A stretch of DNA of 64,000 nucleotides from NCBI GenBank assembly GCA_963770915.1, contig CAVYRG010000001.1:434001-498000 (forward strand). Reading direction: 5' to 3'. Below the pieces are notes generated by a model that saw nothing but the letters and a program-made list of their open reading frames with translations, did no database searches and was not told the origin of the DNA. Positions 16,160-23,950 of this stretch are shown piece by piece. Source of the stretch: PALSA-270 sp963770915 (GTDB lineage: Bacteria; Acidobacteriota; Terriglobia; Terriglobales; Acidobacteriaceae). Position 1 is the first letter of the stretch. Every line of letters begins with the position of its first letter. A program made the translations under genes and the position numbers.

Positions 16160-17752
16160 TTAGCCCTTTAAGAAGCTGAACGCGACGCCCGCCAAAGCAA
16201 TCAGGCACAGCATACAGGCTGCCGCCGACTCCAGCACAAAACGGCTGCGCGATTTCGACGTCTCCTCGCCGGTTGGCAGCGGCGGAATTTCCGCCATAAC
16301 ATCGACGGCAAGAATCTTCTTGAATTCGTCTTCTTCGTAAATGGTATCGTCCAGAAACTCCCGCCCGGCCACCGACGCAGCTCCCAGCACCAGGCCGGCA
16401 AACAGCCCGCCCAGCGCCATCTTGAAGCGATTCGGGGAAAACGGCTTGGTGGGCAGATCGGGCGGATCAATCATGCGAAAATGCTCGCCCTCCTGGCTCT
16501 CATTGAGACTGGTGGCCAACTGCGACTGATTCTTCTTGGCGAGTAAGGAATCGTAGTTGGCTTGCGATTGACTTTGGTCGCGGGTGAGGTCGGCCAACTC
16601 CTGCGCCCGCGCGGGCGCGCTGTTGAGGCGCCCTTGATATTCGTTGATTTTGGCCTGCAGGTCCGTGATCGCGCGTTGCCGGTTGGCGATCTCGATCTGG
16701 TTGGCCTTCAACTGGCTCTCCACCTCCATGGCGGGAGCGCTTTGGTGGGCATCGGCATCCGCCGCCGAATCAGGAGAGTTGGCTTTGGCCTTGATATCCG
16801 TCAGCAGTTGATCCCGCATCTTTTCGGTTCTGGCGATCTGCTCTTTCAACTTGCGCACATCGGGATACTCATCGGTATAGCGCGAGCTGAGATCGGTCAA
16901 CTGCGCGCGCAGCCGGTCGAGCGTGGCATTGATGGCGGGAAGCCCGACCGGATCCTGTCCCGGCCTGGGTACCTCGGCCTGGCTCCGGTACTGGCTGAGC
17001 AACGACTGAAAATAGACATTCTGCTGTTTGGCCCGGCCCAAGGCATCTTCCTCCGCCGTCAACTGCGCCTGGAAGCCGGTCAGTATCTGCAGATTGGCTT
17101 GGGTTTGGCCGGGCAGCTCGCCCATATAGCGATCGTTGAACTCGCGAACTTTCGCGTCCTGTTCCGCCAGTGTCTTGCGCGCCTCTTCCAATTGCGCGTC
17201 CAGGAATTGGTTGATGTTGTGAGAGTTCTGAATGCCGTTCTCCACCGTCTCGCTGATCAGCATGGTGGCCAGTTCGTTGGTCACCTGCTGCGCGGTGTAG
17301 GGACTATCGGCGGAGAAATAAATGTTGAACGAGCTTAATTGGTCTTTCCCTGGAGTACGCCCGACCTCAATGTCGAGATCCTTGTTCATCTTATTTACCA
17401 GGGCATCGTCGCTCCAATGGCGAGCCCGTTGCGTGGGATAGAGATTCAGGTCGTGAATCACCTGCCCCAGGCGGGTGCGGCTGCGAATCTGCTTGTCGAG
17501 GGTGTCCAGGCGATCCTGCAGGTCGCTGGCGGCGGTGGAAGGCACGATGCTAGTGGGAACCGACGGTTGCTCCACCAGAATCAGGGTGCCGGAGCGGTAG
17601 ACGGAGGGAATCAGCCAGCTGAAGCCCCACACCGCCAGCCAGCCGACGAAGCAAGGCACGATAAAGTACCAGCGACGGCGCAGCACCATTTCCCAGTACT
17701 TGTGCAGGTTTAGCGGCTGCTGCGGTTCGGATTCGAGAAATTCTTCTGCCAT
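16160..17752 (-). CDS. Wzz/GumC-type polysaccharide chain-length determinant
   Basis: A 530-residue inner-membrane protein from ATG 17752 (GGGAAG 6 nt upstream). An N-terminal transmembrane helix lies around residues 25-45 (RRWYFIVPCFVGWLAVWG), followed by a long periplasmic coiled-coil domain rich in Gln, Glu and Ala (about 190-430). A C-terminal region LPTKPFSPNRFKMALGGLFAGLVLG contains the second helix with the Pro-rich Wzz motif. A last hydrophobic helix is at the extreme C-terminus. It sets EPS chain length and couples the Wza-type exporter to the autokinase. There is no fused kinase domain; that is encoded separately downstream. Confidence 0.88.
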   Translation of the reverse strand: MAEEFLESEPQQPLNLHKYWEMVLRRRWYFIVPCFVGWLAVWGFSWLIPSVYRSGTLILVEQPSVPTSIVPSTAASDLQDRLDTLDKQIRSRTRLGQVIHDLNLYPTQRARHWSDDALVNKMNKDLDIEVGRTPGKDQLSSFNIYFSADSPYTAQQVTNELATMLISETVENGIQNSHNINQFLDAQLEEARKTLAEQDAKVREFNDRYMGELPGQTQANLQILTGFQAQLTAEEDALGRAKQQNVYFQSLLSQYRSQAEVPRPGQDPVGLPAINATLDRLRAQLTDLSSRYTDEYPDVRKLKEQIARTEKMRDQLLTDIKAKANSPDSAADADAHQSAPAMEVESQLKANQIEIANRQRAITDLQAKINEYQGRLNSAPARAQELADLTRDQSQSQANYDSLLAKKNQSQLATSLNESQEGEHFRMIDPPDLPTKPFSPNRFKMALGGLFAGLVLGAASVAGREFLDDTIYEEDEFKKILAVDVMAEIPPLPTGEETSKSRSRFVLESAAACMLCLIALAGVAFSFLKG

Positions 17753-17753
17753 A

Positions 17754-19256
17754 TTATCTTCCCAAAGCCTTGCCAAATTGGTAGCCCAGGGAGGCCCACC
17801 CGCGGCTGTGACTGATCACAATGGCGGGGGCGCTTTGCCTGTCTTGCGTTTGGTATTCACGATCGAAGGCGAAGGTAAGCTCGAGTCCACGAGTAAGGTG
17901 CTGCACCCAGCTAATCCCGGCGGAGACAGAGTCGACCTTTGTGAAGTCGCTCGCTGCCTTGTCGAGCGGGCGGCTGTCGCCATAGGATGCGTTGATTTCA
18001 ACATCGGAGAAACGCGCAACCTTGCGGCGCGCCCCCCCGCTGGCTGTGATGAGTTCGACCGTACCCAGCAGCCCTCCTCCACTGTTGACCTTGCGGGAGG
18101 CGCTCACCTCGAAACTGCCGCGCTCTCCTTGCCAGGCCAGAGTGCCCCCGCCGGTTGCCGCCCAGCCGCGTTGCGAACTGGGCATGGCGGTCAGCGAAAC
18201 CATGGGCGGCTGCACCACCATCTGCACAATCGTGGTATCAAGCGAGGAATATTCCGGGCCCGCGAACACCGCTAGCTGCACTGTACGGCGCAAATAAAAC
18301 GTGTAGAGCAAAAGCAAGCTGTGGGTGTTGGCAACTTCCGCGCCGGGGCTGAAGGTGAGGTGATCGAAGGAATACGTGATTCCACCCCAATTGCGGGGCG
18401 TGAAGCGGTGGTTATAGAAAGCCTCGCCTTCGATACCGTGGGTATTGAAATACACATTCGGCGAGCCGGCCGGAGGCCGTCCAAACAGTGAAATGTTCGA
18501 AGTGGCGCTCGCACCCACCATGTCCGAGGCGCTGTACTGGTAGCTCAGCTGCGCGGTCCCGGTATTTTCCTGATTGACCACCAGCGAATCCTGAATGACG
18601 GTCTGATTGGGCTGCTGAATGGCTCCCGATCCCGGGCCAGCGGGATTGCCGAGGAAATCGTTCACCAGCTGCGGCGCCCGGGAATAGCTATCGCTCAAAC
18701 TAAGGGTCACATGCGGGCTGAGGCGGTAGCCAAAATCGAAATCCGCTTTGTTGGAGCTGGAATTGTAGGCGCTGTATTTCTGATTGAAGAGATAACCGCC
18801 GACCCAGTTCAGCTTCCATTTGAGTCTGGGGCGCGCCACTTGCACTCCCAGCTTGGGCATTGCCGCCCAAGTGAATCCGCCGGTAGTGGGAGCTGCCGTC
18901 GACAATATGTTCGTATCGTAACCGACATTCGCGTTCACCCCGGCGGTCAGTAGGCTTTTCGCTGCCGCCTCGCCGGTGTACTCGAGCCCGCCACCTGCCA
19001 TATTCAACGACAGCGGCACGTAGGCTCGGTCCTCTACTTCTTGCTCTGTGGGCGCCGCGGTTTGCTCCTGAGCCGGGGTCGCCTCACCGTTACTCTGCTG
19101 TGCCGCACCTGCGCCAGTATTTTGGTCCGCTCCAGTAGCGCCGGCGGGCGTTTCCGTTGCCGGCGGAGACGCCGGCGACGTCTGAGCCGCCAGCAAACTG
19201 GCCAGCGCCAGCGTCAGAAACGCTACCATCATCACCTGCTTGCCCATCGCGATCAC
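17754..19256 (-). CDS. Outer-membrane beta-barrel protein of the EPS export system
   Basis: A 500-residue exported protein with a signal peptide (hydrophobic VAFLTLALASLLAAQ) and a Ala/Thr/Gln-rich linker to about residue 80. Alternating amphipathic strands ending in aromatic residues follow to the C-terminus (LKWKLNWVGGYLF, FDFGYRLSPHVTLSLSDSYS, WASLGYQFGKALGR). This resembles the outer-membrane proteins encoded in exosortase/PEP-CTERM EPS loci. It may form part of the secretion channel with the Wza-like protein. The start ATG at 19256 overlaps the stop of that upstream gene (ATGA); ATG at 19247 is possible. The stop lies one base before the Wzz start. Confidence 0.72.
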   Translation of the reverse strand: MIAMGKQVMMVAFLTLALASLLAAQTSPASPPATETPAGATGADQNTGAGAAQQSNGEATPAQEQTAAPTEQEVEDRAYVPLSLNMAGGGLEYTGEAAAKSLLTAGVNANVGYDTNILSTAAPTTGGFTWAAMPKLGVQVARPRLKWKLNWVGGYLFNQKYSAYNSSSNKADFDFGYRLSPHVTLSLSDSYSRAPQLVNDFLGNPAGPGSGAIQQPNQTVIQDSLVVNQENTGTAQLSYQYSASDMVGASATSNISLFGRPPAGSPNVYFNTHGIEGEAFYNHRFTPRNWGGITYSFDHLTFSPGAEVANTHSLLLLYTFYLRRTVQLAVFAGPEYSSLDTTIVQMVVQPPMVSLTAMPSSQRGWAATGGGTLAWQGERGSFEVSASRKVNSGGGLLGTVELITASGGARRKVARFSDVEINASYGDSRPLDKAASDFTKVDSVSAGISWVQHLTRGLELTFAFDREYQTQDRQSAPAIVISHSRGWASLGYQFGKALGR

Positions 19257-19918
19257 GGCACCACCACGCTGTCGCGAGCCTGCAGCCGGATGTTCTGGTC
19301 GGTGTCCTTGCCCTTGACCACGTTCTTGTAGTTAAAGGGAAACCGCGTTTCTGTGCCGTCAGGACTGCGCCGCAGCACGTAAATTTGCTTCTGTTTGGCG
19401 AAATCGCGGAAGCCGCCCGCCATCGCGATGGCGTCCAGCACCGTCACCGAACCGGTCAGCAGGTAGGACCCTGGCCGCACCACTTGTCCCAGGATGTTAA
19501 AGCGCTTGCTGCGCATCTCTTGCACCATGACCGCTACTTCCGGCTCCGAGATGTACGCCTTCAGCCGCTGCGTGATATCCCGCTCCAGCTGCAGGGGAGT
19601 CTTCCCTGCCGCCTGCACTTCTCCGACGAGGGGAAGTGAGATAGCGCCATCGGAGCGGACCGGAACCGAGCGCGAGATATCCGGCTCATGCCAGACGTTG
19701 ATGCTCAGCACATCTTCGGCGCCGATTACGTAGGTGTCGTGCATGGGTTCGGGCGAGTCGGTAGCGTCGCCTTTCGGTTTCCGGTGCGCCGAGGTATCGG
19801 CATCCGTTTTGCCGCCCGCCGGACTCGCGGTTTGCGCCCAAAGCAGGCCGGAAAATAGCAAGCAGGCCGCGGCGATCACTCTCGTCCATCGCCGGAGTTT
19901 TGTCCCTTCCCTGGTCAT
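19253..19918 (-). CDS. Polysaccharide export protein (Wza/GumB-like)
   Basis: A 221-residue exported protein. A signal peptide (RRWTRVIAAACLLFSGLLWAQ) is followed by the poly-export domain: YVIGAEDVLSINVWHEPDISRSVPVRSDGAISLPLVGEVQAAGKTPLQLERDITQRL at about 70-125. A SLBB-type segment follows (RFNILGQVVRPGSYLLTGSVTVLDAIAMAGGF). No lipobox cysteine is seen, so it is probably a soluble or barrel-associated periplasmic export component. The start is ATG 19918 (or the adjacent in-frame GTG 19921), downstream of AGGAGG; a longer frame upstream overlaps the regulator gene. It overlaps the next gene by 4 nt. Confidence 0.88.
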   Translation of the reverse strand: MTREGTKLRRWTRVIAAACLLFSGLLWAQTASPAGGKTDADTSAHRKPKGDATDSPEPMHDTYVIGAEDVLSINVWHEPDISRSVPVRSDGAISLPLVGEVQAAGKTPLQLERDITQRLKAYISEPEVAVMVQEMRSKRFNILGQVVRPGSYLLTGSVTVLDAIAMAGGFRDFAKQKQIYVLRRSPDGTETRFPFNYKNVVKGKDTDQNIRLQARDSVVVP

Positions 19919-19985
19919 CACGGATTGCTCAAACCTCCTGATTCGCGAGCTACGCACGCCGTTGTCAGCGCACCGCAGCCGCAGT

Positions 19986-21518
19986 TTATCGGCCTTCGCC
20001 GTTGCCATTCCCCTTGCCGTTCGAACCCCAATGCGGAGCCGCGACAACGGCGGGAGGCGGAGTCATATGGTACTGCTGAATTTTGTACAACAGGGTGCGA
20101 TAACTCACCTTCAACATCCGGGCCGCGGCCTTGCGGTTCCAGTGGGTTTGCTCGAGCGCCACCGCGATGGCGTTGCGTTCGGCTTCGCCTTTGACGCTCT
20201 GCACGAGCGAACGCAAGCCGGAACCGGACTCTTCCGATTCTACGCCTTCATGCCCCGGATGCAGCACGGCTTCGGAAATTGTGCGCGGATTCTCCAACCC
20301 GTGGTCGCCGTTTCTTCCCAGCTCGTGCAGCGCCAACTCTTCGTCCTCTCTCATCACCAGGTAGCGTTTCACGAAGTTCTCCAGTTCCTGCAAATTGCCG
20401 GGCCATTCGTGGGCCTGGCAGGCCCGCAGTACGGCGGCGGAGAACTCCCGCGCCGGCAGGCCGTAGCGCCGCGCCATCTGGTTCATGGAATGGCCCATCA
20501 GCAGCGGGATTTCCGCTTTGCGCTGGCGCAGCGGCGGCACGTGCATAGTAAATGCGCTTAGGCGGTAGTAGAGATCTTCGCGCAGACGCTTCTGCACCAG
20601 AGCCTGTTCCAGGTTGCCGTTGGTGGAGGCCACGATGCGCACATCCACTCCAACTCGCGCCTCGCCACCCATGCGCGAAAAATGCTTTTCCTCCAGCACA
20701 TCGAGCAGCTTGGCCTGCAGGTTCAAGGGAGTTTCTGCAATGTCGTCCAGCAGGATCGTTCCGTTTTCCGTGAGCTCGAACTTCCCGGCTCGCCGGTTCA
20801 CGGCGCCGGGGAATGCGCCCGGCTCATAGCCAAACAGCTCGCGTTCCAACAAGTCGCCGGGCAACGCCGCGCAGTTTACTTTGCGGAACTGGAATCCGGA
20901 GCGCACCGAGAGCTTGTGAATCAACCGCGCCGTGGCTTCCTTCCCGCTGCCGTTTTCTCCCACGATAAGGACCGGCACGTCAATCTGGGCGAGCAGTTCT
21001 GCCTGCGCCCGCAGCTTCCGCATGACCGGGCTGGCTGCGACAAAGAACATGTCCTCGCCCACCGGTTCGACCTGCTCACTGGTAATTTCAGTATCAATGG
21101 CTTCCGTGGCGGAAGGGAAATTGCGAAGCAGCACTTCTTCAAGCTTCTGCGCCTCCAGGGGCTGCACCAGATAATCGTGCGCTCCGAGCCGCATGGCTTC
21201 TGCGCGCTGCTGGGCATTCTCTGCCGGCACCAGCAGCACCACCGAAAGGTCCGGCCGTATGCGGCGCAACCAGCGCAGGGCGTACACTCCGCCGGCGTCG
21301 CCGTGGGTTTGATCAAGCAGCACTATATCCGGCAGAGCGCCGGACTGCACTCGTTCCAAAGCCTCGCAGCCGCTGCCCGCGATTTCGATTCCCCAACTGT
21401 TAGCTTCGCCGATGGCCCGCAACACGCTGAGGCCGGCGGGATCGCGGCTCACCACCAGCACGCGCACCAGCTCGGGCGATGCAGTGTTGTTGCCGCCGGA
21501 AGATTGCTTCATGGACAT
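19986..21518 (-). CDS. NtrC-like EPS regulator with altered receiver and AAA+ motifs
   Basis: A 510-residue protein with an N-terminal receiver (about 18-132), an AAA+ domain (about 155-390) and a C-terminal Fis-type helix-turn-helix (NRKAAARMLKVSYRTLLYKI). It matches the architecture of the response regulators in exosortase-type EPS loci. Key deviations: the receiver keeps D69 but has S24-R25-D26 instead of the double-acidic pair and Q119 instead of the conserved Lys. The sigma-54 contact loop reads GAFPGA (234-239) instead of GAFTGA, and Walker B is LLDD (258-259) instead of DE. Walker A GENGSGKE is intact. Sigma-54 activation may thus be lost or changed. ATGs at 21518 and 21512 are both possible. 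Confidence 0.9.
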   Translation of the reverse strand: MSMKQSSGGNNTASPELVRVLVVSRDPAGLSVLRAIGEANSWGIEIAGSGCEALERVQSGALPDIVLLDQTHGDAGGVYALRWLRRIRPDLSVVLLVPAENAQQRAEAMRLGAHDYLVQPLEAQKLEEVLLRNFPSATEAIDTEITSEQVEPVGEDMFFVAASPVMRKLRAQAELLAQIDVPVLIVGENGSGKEATARLIHKLSVRSGFQFRKVNCAALPGDLLERELFGYEPGAFPGAVNRRAGKFELTENGTILLDDIAETPLNLQAKLLDVLEEKHFSRMGGEARVGVDVRIVASTNGNLEQALVQKRLREDLYYRLSAFTMHVPPLRQRKAEIPLLMGHSMNQMARRYGLPAREFSAAVLRACQAHEWPGNLQELENFVKRYLVMREDEELALHELGRNGDHGLENPRTISEAVLHPGHEGVESEESGSGLRSLVQSVKGEAERNAIAVALEQTHWNRKAAARMLKVSYRTLLYKIQQYHMTPPPAVVAAPHWGSNGKGNGNGEGR

Positions 21519-21568
21519 GGAAACTTGTGGATGAAAGATGTAATGACTGGGAGCGGAAGTAAGGTCAG

Positions 21569-22123
21569 CTAGACAGGCTCAACGCGATAGCCTTCGATGC
21601 GAACCGCCAGGGAACGTTGGATCACATCCACCGATACAACGAGCGTGCGATCTCGGTTGTGGGCAAGAAGAATTCCTTCCACCCCGTCCATCGCCCCGCC
21701 GCGGACGCGAACGCGCTCGCCGATCTTGAGGAAGGGATGCGCGGAACAGGGGAGCTGCTCAGCCAACAATAACCGTACTGCATCCATCTGTTCGTCCGGG
21801 ATCGGCAGGCCTGCGCCGCGCGAACCAACGATTTGCAGCACCCCATCGGTGGTGCAAACCCGCAAACGCTCCTGGCCGGTGAGAGCCATGCGCACGAACA
21901 CGTAGCAACCAAACAGCGGCATTTCGACGATCTTCTTGCGATCACTCCAACGGCGGGTCTGCTTCAGCAGTGGGAGATAAGAGTCAAGCCCCTGCTCGCG
22001 CAGGCGCTGCGCTACCATTTTTTCGTGGCGGGAGCGGGTGTGGACCGCGTACCACTTGGCCTCATCCATGCTGGCGGCCGGAAGCTGCGCCACTGATTCC
22101 CAGGCTTGCTGGCCAGCGCTCAT
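21569..22123 (-). CDS. NusG-like specialised transcription antiterminator (UpxY/RfaH-type)
   Basis: A 184-residue NusG paralogue. The N-terminal NGN domain begins KWYAVHTRSRHEKMVAQRLREQGLDSYLPLLKQTRRWSDRKKIVEMPLFGCYVFVRM (about 22-80), and the C-terminal KOW domain includes IGERVRVRGGAMDGVEGILL (about 133-155). Paralogues of this type bind RNA polymerase at specific leader elements and keep it transcribing through long polysaccharide operons. As the first gene of a co-directional EPS locus of some 21 kb it is the obvious elongation factor for that locus. It is not the housekeeping NusG, which normally neighbours secE and rplK. Confidence 0.88.
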   Translation of the reverse strand: MSAGQQAWESVAQLPAASMDEAKWYAVHTRSRHEKMVAQRLREQGLDSYLPLLKQTRRWSDRKKIVEMPLFGCYVFVRMALTGQERLRVCTTDGVLQIVGSRGAGLPIPDEQMDAVRLLLAEQLPCSAHPFLKIGERVRVRGGAMDGVEGILLAHNRDRTLVVSVDVIQRSLAVRIEGYRVEPV

Positions 22124-22181
22124 AGCTTCGCCCTCTCAGTCCCATCCGCTGGGTGGACTTGAACGTGATCCATGGGTGATG

Positions 22182-22196
22182 AAGTGCGTTACCGGG
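22182..22196 (-). promoter_or_regulatory. Candidate ops-like element in the EPS leader
   Basis: On the minus strand the leader reads CCCGGTAACGCACTT. It matches 10 of 15 positions of the Escherichia coli RfaH-recruiting element (GGCGGTAGCGTGCTT), including the CGGTA-x-CG core. It lies between the candidate promoter and the NusG-like gene, where an autoregulatory recruitment site would be expected. The short length means chance similarity is a real possibility. Confidence 0.25.
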
Positions 22197-22242
22197 CGGG
22201 GGAGGGAAAAGCTCTGACATTGCAAGCCCGTGTGACAGTCGC

Positions 22243-22271
22243 AGAATAGCGCAGGATGCAACTGGCTGCAA
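22243..22271 (-). promoter_or_regulatory. Candidate sigma-70 promoter of the EPS operon
   Basis: On the minus strand TTGCAG (22271-22266) and TATTCT (22248-22243) are separated by 17 bp, an ideal vegetative spacing. Transcription from here would give a leader of about 110 nt before the NusG-like start codon. The call rests on hexamers only. Confidence 0.35.
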
Positions 22272-22777
22272 GAGGTTCCAATGCCTAGAGCATGACAGAC
22301 CTAACGAACATGAACCGATTGGCTGCATGCAATGAGATATGCGGATTAAGTACTTAATTCTCCAGCACGATAGTTTTACTTGCCACGACGAACTTCGAGC
22401 GTCTAGCTCGAGAGCTCATCGCGAGACCCAAATAATCATGTGTTAGTTATTGATAAATATGTATTTATATCACATCAATATGGCGTGGCAGAGGAAATGC
22501 GGCGGCGATCTACGAGCAGCTTGGTAATGAAAATAGTCTCATATGGAGACATGTTGCAGCCAATTACCACCGTGTGTGCATATAAGTTCACTTTCCTTGC
22601 GACCGTGAGACATCTTCTGTACCATTGCGGTGGTGGTTGCAACCTTGGTTGCTGGCAGCAAACTCCTCCCCCCTTGAGCGCCGTCGGTCCGTTTTGCCGC
22701 CGCGGAATGTTTTCGTGTTCTGTTTCGGCGCCGTATCGCAGTTGCAAGAGCCGCGACCTTTCGCTGTTGGAGAAGCT

Positions 22778-23833
22778 ATGCCCTTCGACGCAAGCACGGA
22801 GAAACAAGGCTTCCGCGTCCTGGTTGCGGACAACACCCGCATTCACACTCAGCTGTTGGCGGATGCACTGCGGCGCGACCGAAGCCTTGAGGTGATCGGA
22901 GCAGCCTCCCACTCCCGCGATCTGATGGAGGCCGTTACCACTCACAAAATTCAGGTGGTGGTGCTCAGTTCGAATCTGGACGAGGAACCTATGCGCGGGT
23001 TGGAAACGCTGCGCGAGCTGCGCACCGCGAATCCCGACTTGCGGGCGATTGTTCTGCTGGATTCCTCGAAGCGAGAAATTGTGGTGGAGGCCTTTCGCGC
23101 CGGCGCCCGCGGAGTCTTCACGCGCCACGATTCACTGGAGACGCTAGGCAAGTGCGTTCATCACGTGCACGCCGGGCAAATCTGGGCCAACGAACAACAA
23201 ATGGTGTTTGCCATCGAAGCGCTGGCGGCATCGCCTATGGTGCGCGCCCTCGGGGCCAACGGTCTGAGTCTGCTTTCCAAACGCGAAATGGAAGTAGTCC
23301 AATGCCTGGCCGAAGGGCTGACCAACCGGGAAATCGCCGCCCGACTAGCGCTCAGCCAGCACACCGTCAAGAATTATCTGTTCCGCGTGTTTGACAAGTT
23401 GGGCGTTTCGAGCCGTCTAGAACTGCTCTCGTTAACTCTGAGCCAGGCTTCTCATCAGGGCGGCACTGCGGCGGTTCGTGGGAATCCCGGAGCCGCTGCC
23501 GGCGCGCCGGCGCCGCCCACCGTGGAATGGCTCCAGAAAGCCGCCGAGCAGGGCGAACTCACTGCGCAGGTTGCGCTGGCCGAGATGTACGCGGAAGGCC
23601 GGGGAACCGCCAAAGATCTGTTTGCGGCATACACGTGGTACCTCGTGTCAGAGCGCACAGCCTCGGATACGAGAGATGAAATCAGCGCCGCCCAGCAAAG
23701 GATTGCCCAGTCGCTGACCCCCGAGCAAATCGTGGAAGCGAAGCGCGCCGCCGAGCGGCTAAGTAAGCCCCAAAAAGCATCCCCGCCCGGTACCGACCTC
23801 CCTCATTGGCTTTTGACCTCCCCTCTTCGTTGA
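22778..23833 (+). CDS. LuxR/NarL-type regulator with pseudo-receiver and Sel1 repeat
   Basis: A 351-residue protein from ATG 22778 (GGAGAA 4 nt upstream). It has a NarL-like receiver (about 12-130), a LuxR helix-turn-helix (about 163-222; LLSKREMEVVQCLAEGLTNREIAARLALS) and a C-terminal Sel1-like repeat (about 248-292; WLQKAAEQGELTAQVALAEMYAEGRG). The receiver phosphorylation site is missing: the segment reads VVVLSSNLDEEPMRGLETL, with Ser/Asn where Asp is required, and the conserved Lys region reads FTRHDS. It is therefore probably phosphorylation-independent. Divergent from the EPS operon, it is a candidate regulator of that operon or of itself. Confidence 0.87.
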   Translation: MPFDASTEKQGFRVLVADNTRIHTQLLADALRRDRSLEVIGAASHSRDLMEAVTTHKIQVVVLSSNLDEEPMRGLETLRELRTANPDLRAIVLLDSSKREIVVEAFRAGARGVFTRHDSLETLGKCVHHVHAGQIWANEQQMVFAIEALAASPMVRALGANGLSLLSKREMEVVQCLAEGLTNREIAARLALSQHTVKNYLFRVFDKLGVSSRLELLSLTLSQASHQGGTAAVRGNPGAAAGAPAPPTVEWLQKAAEQGELTAQVALAEMYAEGRGTAKDLFAAYTWYLVSERTASDTRDEISAAQQRIAQSLTPEQIVEAKRAAERLSKPQKASPPGTDLPHWLLTSPLR

Positions 23834-23950
23834 GGGACCATCGCCGCAGCCAACAGCACCCCGTCAGTGAAGTAAACGTAAGTTAAGCCGATAACCCAGA
23901 AGGTGCTGCGGCGCAAAAGCTTTCGCCCCGCCCGCAGACCTGGCTGAAGG

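Larger units (their letters stand above)
22124..22777. other. Divergent EPS/LuxR intergenic control region
   Basis: These 654 bases separate the EPS operon from the divergent LuxR-type regulator and contain no convincing gene; open frames here lack family similarity. The region is AT-richer than its surroundings (about 22330-22530). It holds a 14-bp perfect palindrome ATTAAGTACTTAAT at 22345-22358, and two adjacent palindromes at 22635-22644 (GGTTGCAACC) and 22649-22661 (TTGCTGGCAGCAA). A GG-N10-GC pattern at 22487-22500 has sigma-54 promoter spacing but weak flanking matches. These are candidate operators for the two flanking regulators. Confidence 0.45.

Noticed and set aside
22487..22500. 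Sigma-54-like GG-N10-GC spacing in the EPS control region
   Set aside because: Only the GG and GC dinucleotides match; such spacing is frequent by chance, and the local regulator has lost GAFTGA.
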